Source of the DNA: DASUBV01 sp036501025
GTDB taxonomy: Bacteria; Actinomycetota; Actinomycetes; Streptosporangiales; Streptosporangiaceae
Reading direction: 5' to 3'
DNA: 64,000 bases
Assembly: GCA_036501025.1 (NCBI GenBank)
Contig: DASYBB010000238.1
Span: 20,697 to 84,696 of the forward strand
The notes below the pieces were generated by a model. The model made no database searches. It worked only from the letters and a program-made list of their open reading frames with translations, and was not told the DNA's origin. Below are positions 43,648 to 51,204 of this stretch, piece after piece. The number at the start of each line of letters is the position of its first letter. Within the stretch, counting starts at the first letter, position 1. The position numbers and the translations under genes are program-made.

Positions 43648-43671
43648 TGACTATGATGGTCGTCATAGTCA
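43648..43671. promoter_or_regulatory. Operator-like inverted repeat between tautomerase and TetR genes
   Basis: Perfect 9-bp arms TGACTATGA (43648-43656) and TCATAGTCA (43663-43671) flank TGGTCG. The left arm includes TATGAT (43652-43657), a good -10 in the plus direction toward the TetR start at 43744. This is the expected position for autorepression and control of the divergent tautomerase gene. Confidence 0.7.
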
Positions 43672-43743
43672 AGCCGCCGGGCCTGGGCGCCCCGGCTAAG
43701 CTGCTGGTGCCCGGCCCCCAGCCCCGGCCGGGGGACCGGAGAG

Positions 43744-44325
43744 ATGATGACCCGGAGTGCCCGCGAGCGCATGGTGGACAGCGCCGTCGTGCTGCTGGCC
43801 CAGCGCGGGTTCCAGGGCGCATCGTTTACCGAGGTGCTGGCTCACTCGAAGGCGCCCCGCGGCTCGATCTACCACCACTTCCCGGCCGGCAAGGAGCAGC
43901 TCATCGCCGCGGCCGTCGACTACGCCGGGGCCAGGGCGGTCGTGCTCCTGGACGCGCTGGACGGATTGAGCGCGGCCGAGATGGTGGACGCGTTCATGGC
44001 CATGTGGCGTGCCGTCCTGGAGCGGTCCGGCTTCACGGCGGGCTGCTCGGTGCTGGCCGTGACGGTCTCGGCCGACTCCGCTGAGCTGCTGGCGCGTGCG
44101 GGCGAGGTGTTCCGGGCGTGGCAGGCCCGGCTGGCCGCCCTGTTCGCAGACGCGGGCCTGGCCGGCGACGACGCGGACGGCCTGGCCACGCTGATGATCG
44201 CGGCCAGCGAGGGAGCGGTCGTGCTGGCCCGGGCCCAGCAGGCGCTCGCGCCCCTGGAGACCGTGCACCGGCAGCTGCGCCGGCTGGCCGAGGCCTACAG
44301 CCCGGGCCAGGGCCAGGATGACTGA
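43744..44325 (+). CDS. TetR family regulator (LmrA/YxaF type)
   Basis: 193 residues from ATG 43744 with GGAGAG upstream. The helix-turn-helix includes RMVDSAVVLLAQRGFQGASFTEVLAHSKAPRGSIYHHFPAGKEQL (shown as positions 9-53), with the SIYHHFPxGKE block typical of the LmrA/YxaF group. The C-terminal domain has AGCSVLAVTVSADS with a Cys near residue 102, also common in this group. It is divergent from the tautomerase gene. The last 8 bases overlap the ATG of the truncated phosphotransferase frame. Confidence 0.93.
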   Translation: MMTRSARERMVDSAVVLLAQRGFQGASFTEVLAHSKAPRGSIYHHFPAGKEQLIAAAVDYAGARAVVLLDALDGLSAAEMVDAFMAMWRAVLERSGFTAGCSVLAVTVSADSAELLARAGEVFRAWQARLAALFADAGLAGDDADGLATLMIAASEGAVVLARAQQALAPLETVHRQLRRLAEAYSPGQGQDD

Positions 44326-44689
44326 GCGCTGGGAGCCGGAGTCGCCGGAGGCAGTGGCGCTGGCGGACTGGCATGAGGAGTTCCGGGGCATCGGCGTCGA
44401 CGGCGCCCTGGAATTGCTGGCCGAGGTACCGCCGATTGATGAGCTGGTCGTCTGCCATGGCGATAGTTGCGCACCCAACACCCTCATCGGGGACGACGGC
44501 CGGTCCGGGCACGTGGATCTGGGCGAGCTCGGCGTGGCCGACCGGCGGGCCGACCTGGCCGTCGCGACGTGGAGCACGACCTGGAATTACGGCCCCGGCC
44601 GGGAGATCCCGCTGCTGGACGCCTATGGCATCGCGCCCGACGGTGACCGCATCCGGTACTACCGCCTGCTGTGGGAGCTCGGCCCGTGA
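44318..44689 (+). pseudogene. 5'-truncated aminoglycoside phosphotransferase (APH(3')-like)
   Basis: The 123-residue frame contains the catalytic half of an APH(3')-type kinase: Brenner motif VVCHGDSCAPNTL (Asp and Asn), then GHVDLGELGVADRRADLAVA with the metal-binding Asp, then YRLLWELGP at the end as in the intact family. The N-terminal lobe, with the nucleotide-binding Lys (about 130-150 residues), is absent. The frame begins inside the upstream TetR gene by 8 bases. A kinase without its N lobe should be inactive, so I call it a truncated resistance-type gene. It may still be translated. Confidence 0.72.
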
Positions 44690-44753
44690 CGGCCTGGGTA
44701 TACCCACCGGAGCCGGCCAGCCCGCCCGGCCCAGCCGACCGAAGGGAGCAGCG

Positions 44754-45428
44754 GTGACCACGACGCAGCCCGGACCGGGCCGTCCCCGGAAAGTCGGAGT
44801 CCGGGAGGCGACCCGGATCCTGGGCGAGCGCGACCCGGTGATCGCCCGGATGGTCGCCGACTTCGGGCCGCCGTCGTTTCCGGCCCCGGCCGGCAGCCAC
44901 TTCGCAGCCCTGGTCACCTCGATCACCTACCAGCAGCTGGCCGGGGCCGCCGCCCGCGCGATCCACGGCCGCCTGGTCGCGCTCCTGGAGGACGAGGTCA
45001 CCCCGGAGCGCATCCTGGCCGCGACCACCGAGCAGCTGCGCGCCGCCGGCCTGTCCGGCAACAAGACCCTCTCGCTCCAGGACCTGTCGGCCAAGGTGCT
45101 GGACGGCACGGTGGTCCTGGAGCCCCGGCGCCTGGCCCGGCTCGGGGACGAGGAAATCGTCACGCGGCTGTCCACCGTGCGCGGCATCGGGAAGTGGTCG
45201 GCCGAGATCTTCCTCATGTTCCAGCTCCGCCGCCTGGACGTCTGGCCGACCGGCGACCTCGGCGTCCGCCGGGGCTTTGCCGCGGCGTGGCAGATCCCGG
45301 AGCCGACGCCCAAAGTGCTCGACGCGCTCGGCGAGCCGTACCACCCGTACCGGACCATCGTCGCGTGGTACTGCTGGCGCGCCGCGCAGCGGTACACGGG
45401 CTCGGCCGCCTCCGCCGTCACCGCCTGA
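44754..45428 (+). CDS. DNA-3-methyladenine glycosylase (AlkA-like HhH-GPD)
   Basis: 224 residues from GTG 44754, with GAAGGGAG upstream. The helix-hairpin-helix is LSTVRGIGKWSAEIFLMF (about 140-157), and the catalytic Asp follows in WPTGDLGVRRGF near 166. SITYQQLAGAAARAIHGRL near 60-78 is the conserved early helix block. The enzyme removes alkylated bases in base-excision repair. The N terminus lacks the extra AlkA N-domain, as is common for the short bacterial type. Neighbouring ligC is 23 kb away and not obviously linked. Confidence 0.92.
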   Translation: MTTTQPGPGRPRKVGVREATRILGERDPVIARMVADFGPPSFPAPAGSHFAALVTSITYQQLAGAAARAIHGRLVALLEDEVTPERILAATTEQLRAAGLSGNKTLSLQDLSAKVLDGTVVLEPRRLARLGDEEIVTRLSTVRGIGKWSAEIFLMFQLRRLDVWPTGDLGVRRGFAAAWQIPEPTPKVLDALGEPYHPYRTIVAWYCWRAAQRYTGSAASAVTA

Positions 45429-45519
45429 GCCCGGCCACGGCCAGGGCCCGGCCATGGCCTGAGGCCGGCCGGCGACTGAGGCCGGCTGGACGCAGAGGCC
45501 GCCGCCTAGGATCGGAGCC

Positions 45520-46215
45520 GTGCTCATTCGGCCCCGGCGCGAGCAGGACGTGCCACGCTGCGTGACGCTGCTACGCGTCGTGCACGAGCACGACGGCTAC
45601 CCGTCGGTCTGGCCGTCGGATCCGGGCCGGTGGCTGACCTCGGCGGGCACGGACCTGGCGGCCTGGGTGGCGGTCGATGACGACGGGACGATCCGCGGCC
45701 ACGTCGCGGCGCAGGCCGGCCGCGACGACCCGGAGCTGGCCGCGCTGGCGGCCTGCCCGGCTGACCGGCTCATGCTGGTCCTGCGCCTGTTCGTGGACCG
45801 GGGCGGCCGCGAGCGCGGCACCGGGGCGGCGCTGCTGACCGCGGCGGCCGGCTACGCCCGCCAGTCCGGCTGGCAGCCCGCACTGGAAGTAGCCGACACC
45901 GGGATCGCGGCCCGGCGGCTCTACGACCGGCTCGGCTGGGCCTGCGTCGGCACCAGGCGGGCCGGCTGGCACGACCCCGACGGCCGCCACCCGCTCCTGT
46001 ACCTCTACGCCCCACCCCCCGCCAGCGCCCCGCCCCCCGCTGGCGCCCCGCCCTCCGCTGGCGCCCCGCGCCCCGCCGGCGCCCCGCCCCCCGCTGGCGC
46101 CCCGCCCTCCGCTGGCGCGCCGCTCCCCGCATGTGTCCCGCCACCCGCGTGCCCGGCTCGGCCCGCACCGTTATCGACCCGGCAGCCGGCCCACCCGTCC
46201 CATCCGTCCCGGTAA
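45520..46215 (+). CDS. GNAT acetyltransferase with repetitive Pro-rich tail
   Basis: 231 residues from GTG 45520 (MLIRPRREQDVPRCV). GNAT domain 1-163: strand VAVDDDGTIRGHVAAQ, then RLFVDRGGRERGTGAALLTAAAGYA with the acetyl-CoA loop R-x-R-G-T-G, and EVADTGIAARRLYDRLGWACVG as final block. From residue 165 on the chain is a low-complexity tail, built of six-residue units such as GAPPSA and GAPPPA (18-bp tandem repeats, about 46013-46130) and more Pro/Ala. Either a late addition by repeat expansion or readthrough past a lost stop could explain it. Substrate unknown. Confidence 0.8.
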   Translation: MLIRPRREQDVPRCVTLLRVVHEHDGYPSVWPSDPGRWLTSAGTDLAAWVAVDDDGTIRGHVAAQAGRDDPELAALAACPADRLMLVLRLFVDRGGRERGTGAALLTAAAGYARQSGWQPALEVADTGIAARRLYDRLGWACVGTRRAGWHDPDGRHPLLYLYAPPPASAPPPAGAPPSAGAPRPAGAPPPAGAPPSAGAPLPACVPPPACPARPAPLSTRQPAHPSHPSR

Positions 46216-46309
46216 ACCCGCTGGCCACTCGGCCAGCCCCCACGACGGGCCGGAGCAGCCGAGCCAGCGTCCCGCCAACAACATGAACGTACGAACGCTG
46301 CTGCCCTAA

Positions 46310-46759
46310 CGACAGCGGCCGTACGCCGATGCTGCTGTCCCCGAAACCGCGAGCGGGATAATCCAAAGGCGAGGAGGACAGGACCCGGCCGCCGCTCTGA
46401 CGGCCAGTCGAACGCGCTCCCTCTCCGTCGGATCGGCTGCCGTCATCGGCGTTCTGGAGGCGCCGTTCGCGCCGGTCGGCCGCCCCATTCCGCAGCGGGT
46501 GGAGGGGCGGGAGGGGATCCGGGCCGTGCTGTCAGCCCGGTACCGGGATTCTCCGACCGCCGACCAGAAGGTCAACGCGGAGAAGTCGCGGTACGTCCTG
46601 CACGAAACGGCGGATCCCGGCGTGTTCATCGCGGAGATCGACGCGGTCCCCGAAACGGGAGGCGTGGCCGAGACCCTGTCCATCGTGCAGATCTTCCGCG
46701 TACGGGACGGCCAGATAGCGATGATCCGTGACTACTTCGCCCCGGAGCACGCCGGCTGA
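46310..46759 (+). pseudogene. SnoaL-like (NTF2 fold) gene remnant without a start codon
   Basis: The frame opens after a TAA (46307-46309) and ends at 46759. From about 46425 it encodes VIGVLEAPFAPVGRPI, VEGREGIRAVLSARY, HETADPGVFIAEID and LSIVQIFRVRDGQIAMIRDYF, the characteristic order of SnoaL-like polyketide-cyclase/ketosteroid-isomerase-type proteins. No ATG, GTG or TTG occurs before GTG 46499, which lies after the conserved PFAP block. The 5' end seems to be lost or mutated. A shorter product of 86 residues from 46499 could still be made. Confidence 0.6.
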
Positions 46760-46789
46760 GGGCGCCTCACCCTCAGTAAATGTGCCGGC

Positions 46790-46980
46790 CTAGTCCGCCG
46801 CCGGGGCCGGAAGCTCTTTCACGACGTACGTTCCGCGTGTGCTGACCGTCTCGGCCAGGCCGCGCTTCCTCAGCTCAGCGATAGCCAGCCGGACGGTTGT
46901 CCGGCCTACCTCGAACTCGCGCATCAGCTCGGACTCAGAAGGCAGTCTCTCGTCACGCGGGTAGTGCCCGAGTCCGTTGA
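46790..46980 (-). pseudogene. GntR-type winged-helix fragment
   Basis: The minus-strand frame ending at 46790 gives GHYPRDERLPSESELMREF, EVGRTTVRLAIAELRKRGL and TVSTRGTYVV, the GntR recognition helix and wing. The first helix of the domain (about 25 residues) is absent: upstream of about 46977 the frame reads through DNA that belongs to a different gene on the other strand. No start codon lies near the domain edge. The family residues themselves are well preserved, so the break is recent. Confidence 0.65.
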
Positions 46981-47160
46981 CCTGCCCGCCCCGGCCGCCG
47001 GCATCACCGCCCCGGTCCTGCTTCTGCTCGGGACGGCCAGCCCGGACTGGGCCGGCGACATCACCCGCGACCTGGCCGCCGTGCTGGCCGCCGCCACGGC
47101 GGAGCTGCCTGGTTTCGGCCACGAGGCCGTTCGATACCGCGCCCGGCCTGGTCGACGCCC
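46977..47160 (+). pseudogene. Alpha/beta-hydrolase C-terminal fragment, frameshifted
   Basis: Plus-strand frame: PAPAAGITAPVLLLLGTASP, WAGDITRDLAAVL and AELPGFGHEAV match the strand with the catalytic-acid region and the GHE-type His block at the end of small alpha/beta hydrolases. After about 47128 the expected DTAPGLV continuation appears in the next frame, so a one-base change broke the reading frame. The N-terminal two thirds of the enzyme are missing. The fragment abuts the GntR fragment of the other strand. Confidence 0.55.
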
Positions 47161-47295
47161 GGTCCTTCCCGCCGCGGCCGAAATCCCAGGAATCTGGGAT
47201 TAGGCCCCACATCGTTGACCTGCGCATCTCACCTCAGCATGCTCGTAACGGCAGCGGGCACCACGAGCCCGGCGGACCGACGGACAGGCGAGGGC

Positions 47296-48372
47296 ATGAT
47301 GGGTGACCGGGCAGGCGGCGGGCGCCGGATGGCGGCCGGCCGGCTCCAGGGGCGGAACCGGAGGCGGTGGGTCATCGCGGGGGCGGTCACCGGCCTGTGG
47401 CTGCTGATGCTCATCATCTCGGGCTCGCTCACCGCCAGCCTGGTGCTGCTCGTCCTGGCACTGCTGTTCCTTGGCCTCATGGCGGTCGGGCTCCGGAGCC
47501 TCGGCATCAGCCGGGATCACCCGGCGTTGCAGGCCCTGGCCACCCGGCCCTGGCGCGACGGGCGCGAGGTGCTGGCCCTCGCCCTGCGGCACATGTCCGA
47601 GGTGTTCATCATCACGCCCAACGGCTCGCGGCTCGCGCCGAGCTCGGTCGAGCTGTGCATGAACCCGGCCGACTTCGACTCGCTGGCCAACCTGATCGAC
47701 CTGGAGCTGGTCAACGCCAGCGCGGCCGAGGCCTACGTGGCGGAGGTCTCGGCCAGCGGCGCCCAGGTCCGCCAGGACGTGCCCATCGAGGTGCGCGTCG
47801 TGCCGGACGCGGCCGTGCCGGCCGGGCGCTACGGCCTGCGGCAGGGCCAGCCGGACGCGCTCCGTGCCGCACCCGGCGCCGCGCACCGCGCCGCGGCCGG
47901 CGGCGGCTTCGCCCGCCCGGCCCCGCCCCTGGCCAGGGCAACCCCAGCTTCCGCCGCGGCCGTCCCCTCCCACGACGGCCGCGGCGGGGTCCACTTGGCG
48001 GACGCCCCGACGATGGCGGCCTGGACGCCCGGCGACGCCACGACCAGCGCCGCGACGATGTGCGAGCTGACCCCCAACCCGCTGCTGCGGCTGACGACCG
48101 GTGAGCTGACGGCGGAGACCCGGGTGTCCGGGGCGTGCGCGGGCCGGGGCCCGGCGGCCGAGCTGCTGCTTCCGTCCGACCCCACCGTGTCCCGGGTGCA
48201 CGCCCAGTTCGCCTGCGAAGCGGGCGAGTGGCGCATCACCGGCGTGGGCCTCAACGGGCTGGCCGTGAACGGGACGGTCCTGACGGACGCGCAGGTCGTC
48301 CGCGACGGCGACGTCATCCGGTGGGGAAAGCGGCCCGACTCGCTGAGCTCGCGGGTCCAGATCCGGCCCTGA
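47296..48372 (+). CDS. FHA domain protein with N-terminal membrane segments
   Basis: 358 residues from ATG 47296; ATG 47299 is equally possible, with GAGGG upstream. Two hydrophobic segments (about 25-68, WVIAGAVTGLWLLMLIISG and SLVLLVLALLFLGLMAVG) precede a middle domain of about 110 residues with SSVELCMNPADFDSLANLIDLELVN, similar in style to the FhaA N-terminal (DUF3662) region. After a Pro/Ala linker, residues about 265-358 form an FHA domain: LLPSDPTVSRVHAQF (Ser and Arg that bind phosphothreonine) and LNGLAVNGTVL (Asn and Gly), RDGDVIRWG at the end. It should bind Thr-phosphorylated partners, for example a substrate of the Ser/Thr kinase of this window. Confidence 0.85.
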   Translation: MMGDRAGGGRRMAAGRLQGRNRRRWVIAGAVTGLWLLMLIISGSLTASLVLLVLALLFLGLMAVGLRSLGISRDHPALQALATRPWRDGREVLALALRHMSEVFIITPNGSRLAPSSVELCMNPADFDSLANLIDLELVNASAAEAYVAEVSASGAQVRQDVPIEVRVVPDAAVPAGRYGLRQGQPDALRAAPGAAHRAAAGGGFARPAPPLARATPASAAAVPSHDGRGGVHLADAPTMAAWTPGDATTSAATMCELTPNPLLRLTTGELTAETRVSGACAGRGPAAELLLPSDPTVSRVHAQFACEAGEWRITGVGLNGLAVNGTVLTDAQVVRDGDVIRWGKRPDSLSSRVQIRP

Positions 48373-48465
48373 CCTCCGTTCGGGATCTCGGCGGCAATTC
48401 GAATATCCTGCTCGGATGAAGCAGGCCGGGCGGACGGACTCGTCCGCGGACGCGCGGGACGGCCG

Positions 48466-49296
48466 ATGTCCGAGCTAGTCGTCTGGTCGGCCGCCGGCGG
48501 CGGGTGGCACAAGTGCCCGCCCGACGAGATCACCTGGCTCGACCGGAGCCTGCTGAGCGGCGGCCGTGACCTCACCCTGCACCGGTCCCCGCGCTGTCCC
48601 GGCCTGCGCCATGTGCATCACCGCTGGGAGCTGTTCAGCCGGGACATCAGCCACCTCGTCTACGCCGCGCCGAGCGCGCCCGGCTCCGTGCCGGACCACC
48701 GGGAGGTCGAGGCCGCGGCCCGGTTCGTGCTGCCCGTGGCCCACGGCGCGTTCGAGCCGACGCCGGCCCGGCTGGATGCCGGAGCCTGGCTGATCAGCGT
48801 CGGGACGTGGGTCCTCCCAGTCCGGGTCAGCGTGGCGCCCGGCGACCGCGACCGGCCGACCAGCCCGGGCGCCGATCACCTGCCCGGCACCTACGAGATC
48901 CACCGCCCGGGCCAGGCGGCCCGGCGCAGCCCGCCAGTGCCCGACGCGGTGCCGCGGGTCGCCCGCTACTTCCAGCGCAGCCCCATGGCCTGCCTGGCCA
49001 TGGCGTTCTACTACCAGGACTTCATCAGCGGCGGGCTCGGTCCGCAGCCCCGGCCCATGGACAGCGTGATCATCGCGCTCGACCTGAACAAGGGCGCGAT
49101 CTCGGAGTACAAGAAGGAACTGCAGCGGCACATCTGGAACGAGCAGGGCCACCAGCGCGAGCTCGGGGAGTTCCTGCTGGTGAACGGGCTTATCGGGCCG
49201 GCCGATCTGGGTCGCGCGCTGTCGGCCGCGGCGGCCAACGAGGCGGCCGACCGGACTGGGCTCGCGCGGGAACGGCTACGTTACAACAAGAAATAG
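48466..49296 (+). CDS. Unrecognised conserved-looking protein downstream of the FHA gene
   Basis: 276 residues from ATG 48466. No known domain is recognised. Residues 1-110 are rich in W and H (WHKCPPDEITWLDRS, RHVHHRWELFSRDI), and VGTWVLPVRV near 118 looks like a strand. The C-terminal 110 residues are strongly patterned and helical: YFQRSPMACLAMAFYYQDF, SVIIALDLNKGAISEYKKEL, HIWNEQGHQRELGEFLLVN, ending with a Lys tail. No membrane helix or signal. It lies 93 bp behind the FHA gene and 77 bp before the sigma-factor gene, in the same direction. Codon use is typical of the window. Confidence 0.72.
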   Translation: MSELVVWSAAGGGWHKCPPDEITWLDRSLLSGGRDLTLHRSPRCPGLRHVHHRWELFSRDISHLVYAAPSAPGSVPDHREVEAAARFVLPVAHGAFEPTPARLDAGAWLISVGTWVLPVRVSVAPGDRDRPTSPGADHLPGTYEIHRPGQAARRSPPVPDAVPRVARYFQRSPMACLAMAFYYQDFISGGLGPQPRPMDSVIIALDLNKGAISEYKKELQRHIWNEQGHQRELGEFLLVNGLIGPADLGRALSAAAANEAADRTGLARERLRYNKK

Positions 49297-49373
49297 GCCG
49301 GCCGCCGGAACGGGCGCCGCACATTCAGCACATGCCGATGCAGCGTTAAGGCCCCCGTCGGCGTCTCTCCTTC

Positions 49374-49925
49374 GTGGACGCAGATACCGCCCAAGCGGTG
49401 AACGGGTCCGGCGGAGCGGTGCCGCCGCCCGCGACCGCGGCGGACCGGGCCGTGGCAGCCCTGTTCCGCGCGCACCACGTGGAGCTGGTCCGGCTCGCGC
49501 TGCTCATGGTCGGTGACCTGGCCACGGCGGAGGACGTGGTGCAGGACGCGTTCGAGCACCTGCACCGGCGCTGGCGGCGGCTGCGCGAGCCGGGCGCCGT
49601 GGCCTACGCGCGGGCCAGCGTGCTGAACGGCTGCCGGTCGGTGCACCGCCGCTCGGCCGTGGCCCGCAAGCACGCGCCGCGGCTGGCCGGGCCGGTCATC
49701 CACAGCCCGGACGCGGCCACCGCGCTGGCCGAGCACGGCGCGCTGCTGACCGCGCTGCGCGCCCTGTCCCGCCGCCAGTGCGAGGTGCTGGCCCTGCGCT
49801 TCTACGCCGACCTCGACGCGGCCGAGATCGCCGCGACCCTGCGGATCAGCCCGAGCACCGTCCGGTCGACGACCTCCCGCGGCCTGGCCGAGCTGGCCCG
49901 GATCCTGGAGAGAGGCGAGCGATGA
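49374..49925 (+). CDS. SigE family (ECF) RNA polymerase sigma factor
   Basis: 183 residues from GTG 49374. Region 2: ALFRAHHVELVRLALLMVGDLATAEDVVQDAFEHLHRRW. Region 4: LTALRALSRRQCEVLALRFYADLDAAEIAATLRISPSTVRSTTSRGLAEL. The separation and the LALRFYADL block place it in the actinobacterial SigE group of extracytoplasmic-function sigma factors. The stop overlaps the ATG of the next gene, a single-span membrane protein, as for sigma/anti-sigma pairs. It converges on the five-gene lipid-modification operon, which is the obvious candidate regulon. Confidence 0.92.
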   Translation: MDADTAQAVNGSGGAVPPPATAADRAVAALFRAHHVELVRLALLMVGDLATAEDVVQDAFEHLHRRWRRLREPGAVAYARASVLNGCRSVHRRSAVARKHAPRLAGPVIHSPDAATALAEHGALLTALRALSRRQCEVLALRFYADLDAAEIAATLRISPSTVRSTTSRGLAELARILERGER

Positions 49926-51151
49926 CGGACATCGAGACCCGCCTGCGCGAGGGACTCCGCGCCGAGGCCGCGCGCGTCCAGCCGGACCTGCTCCGGCAGC
50001 TCCGGTTTCCGTCGCGGCACCGCCTGCACGGGCGCTGGCGGCGGCGTTCCGGGCCGCCGCTCGGCCCGCGGCTGCTCCCATGGCTGGCGCCGCTGGCGGC
50101 GGCGCTGGCGGTCGTCGCGGTGATCATCGGCGTGCGGCTTGGGGTGGGCGATAGGCCGGCCGTCGCGCCGCGGGTCACCCCGGCGGTGACCGCGGCCGCT
50201 CCCGCGGTCCCTATCCCGCGGTACTACGTGGCCGCCAACCTCCACACCCAGGCCAAGGCATGGGTCTACGACTCCGCCACGGGGCAGGTGCTCGGCAAGG
50301 CTGGCGTGGCCGGCCAGCTGCCGATCGCCATCACGGCGGCGGCCGATGACCGGACCTTCGCGATCGCCTTCCAGGACTTGTACCGGCCTGCTTTCACGAC
50401 GTACATGCGGCTGACCCTGCGCGCTGACGGGGACCCGGCCGTGTTCCAGCGGCTGCGGGTGAACCCGCCGGCCAGCACCTCGCCCGGCGCCATGGCGCTG
50501 TCCCCCGACGGCCAGACCCTCGCCCTGGCCCTCTTCATCGACCCATCGAAGGCGGCCATCGAGGCGAACCCCACGGCCGCGGTGAACAGGGTTGGCGAGG
50601 TCGAGCTGATCTCGCTGCGGACGGGCGCCGCCCGGACCTGGGTCGCCGCGCCCGGTGTAGGCATCAGCGACCTGTCCTGGGGCCGCGGCAGCCAGACGCT
50701 CGCGTTCCTGGCCGGCCGCCGGGGCGGCCCGCCGAACGACAGCCTCGGCCAGGTCCGGGTCCTGGATGTCAGCCGCCCGCCAGGTGGCCTGATGAAGTCC
50801 AGCACGCCCGTCCGGCTGCGCACAGCCGGCGGTCGGGTCCAGTCGATGCAGGTGACCGACAACGGAGCCCAGGTCATTGCCTGGGTCCGGATGCCCTCCC
50901 ATCCGGCCGACACCGGACGAGGCCCGCTGGTCCTGGCCGCGTTCTCGACGCGGACTGGGCGGCAGCTGCGGCTCTTCAGCCGCCTGCCCACCGTCAACGG
51001 CGGCGTCGGATACGGCGAGATCTTCTCGGTCGACCCTTCCGGCCAGCACATCCTCATCGCCAGCGAGAACGCCTTCGCCCGGCTCGACAACGGCCGGGTG
51101 ACCACACTGCCGAGTCCCGCGCAGGACCCGACTGAGTTCGGCGCCTGGTGA
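49922..51151 (+). CDS. Membrane-anchored propeller-like protein, candidate anti-sigma factor
   Basis: 409 residues from ATG 49922 (ATGA overlap with the sigma gene). A cytoplasmic start of about 45 residues (IETRLREGLRAEAARVQPDLL) could bind the sigma factor. It has no HxxxCxxC zinc motif of classical anti-sigma factors. One membrane helix lies near 55-77 (LLPWLAPLAAALAVVAVIIGV). The outer part (about 95-409) shows WD40-like blades (MALSPDGQTLALAL, DLSWGRGSQTLAFLAG, SVDPSGQHILIAS). The position and build agree with the many SigE-family operons in actinomycetes where a one-pass propeller protein follows the sigma factor; sigma binding remains inferred. Confidence 0.75.
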   Translation: MTDIETRLREGLRAEAARVQPDLLRQLRFPSRHRLHGRWRRRSGPPLGPRLLPWLAPLAAALAVVAVIIGVRLGVGDRPAVAPRVTPAVTAAAPAVPIPRYYVAANLHTQAKAWVYDSATGQVLGKAGVAGQLPIAITAAADDRTFAIAFQDLYRPAFTTYMRLTLRADGDPAVFQRLRVNPPASTSPGAMALSPDGQTLALALFIDPSKAAIEANPTAAVNRVGEVELISLRTGAARTWVAAPGVGISDLSWGRGSQTLAFLAGRRGGPPNDSLGQVRVLDVSRPPGGLMKSSTPVRLRTAGGRVQSMQVTDNGAQVIAWVRMPSHPADTGRGPLVLAAFSTRTGRQLRLFSRLPTVNGGVGYGEIFSVDPSGQHILIASENAFARLDNGRVTTLPSPAQDPTEFGAW

Positions 51152-51204
51152 CCGGCATCAGGCACGGGCGGACCAAGGCCGGCCGCCCCGCGCGCCGGCC
51201 GGTC

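Noticed and set aside
46964..47227. Single 145-residue minus-strand protein with GntR C terminus as an intact gene
   Set aside because: The first 80 residues are antisense to a hydrolase fragment and have no domain; GntR proteins need the missing first helix.
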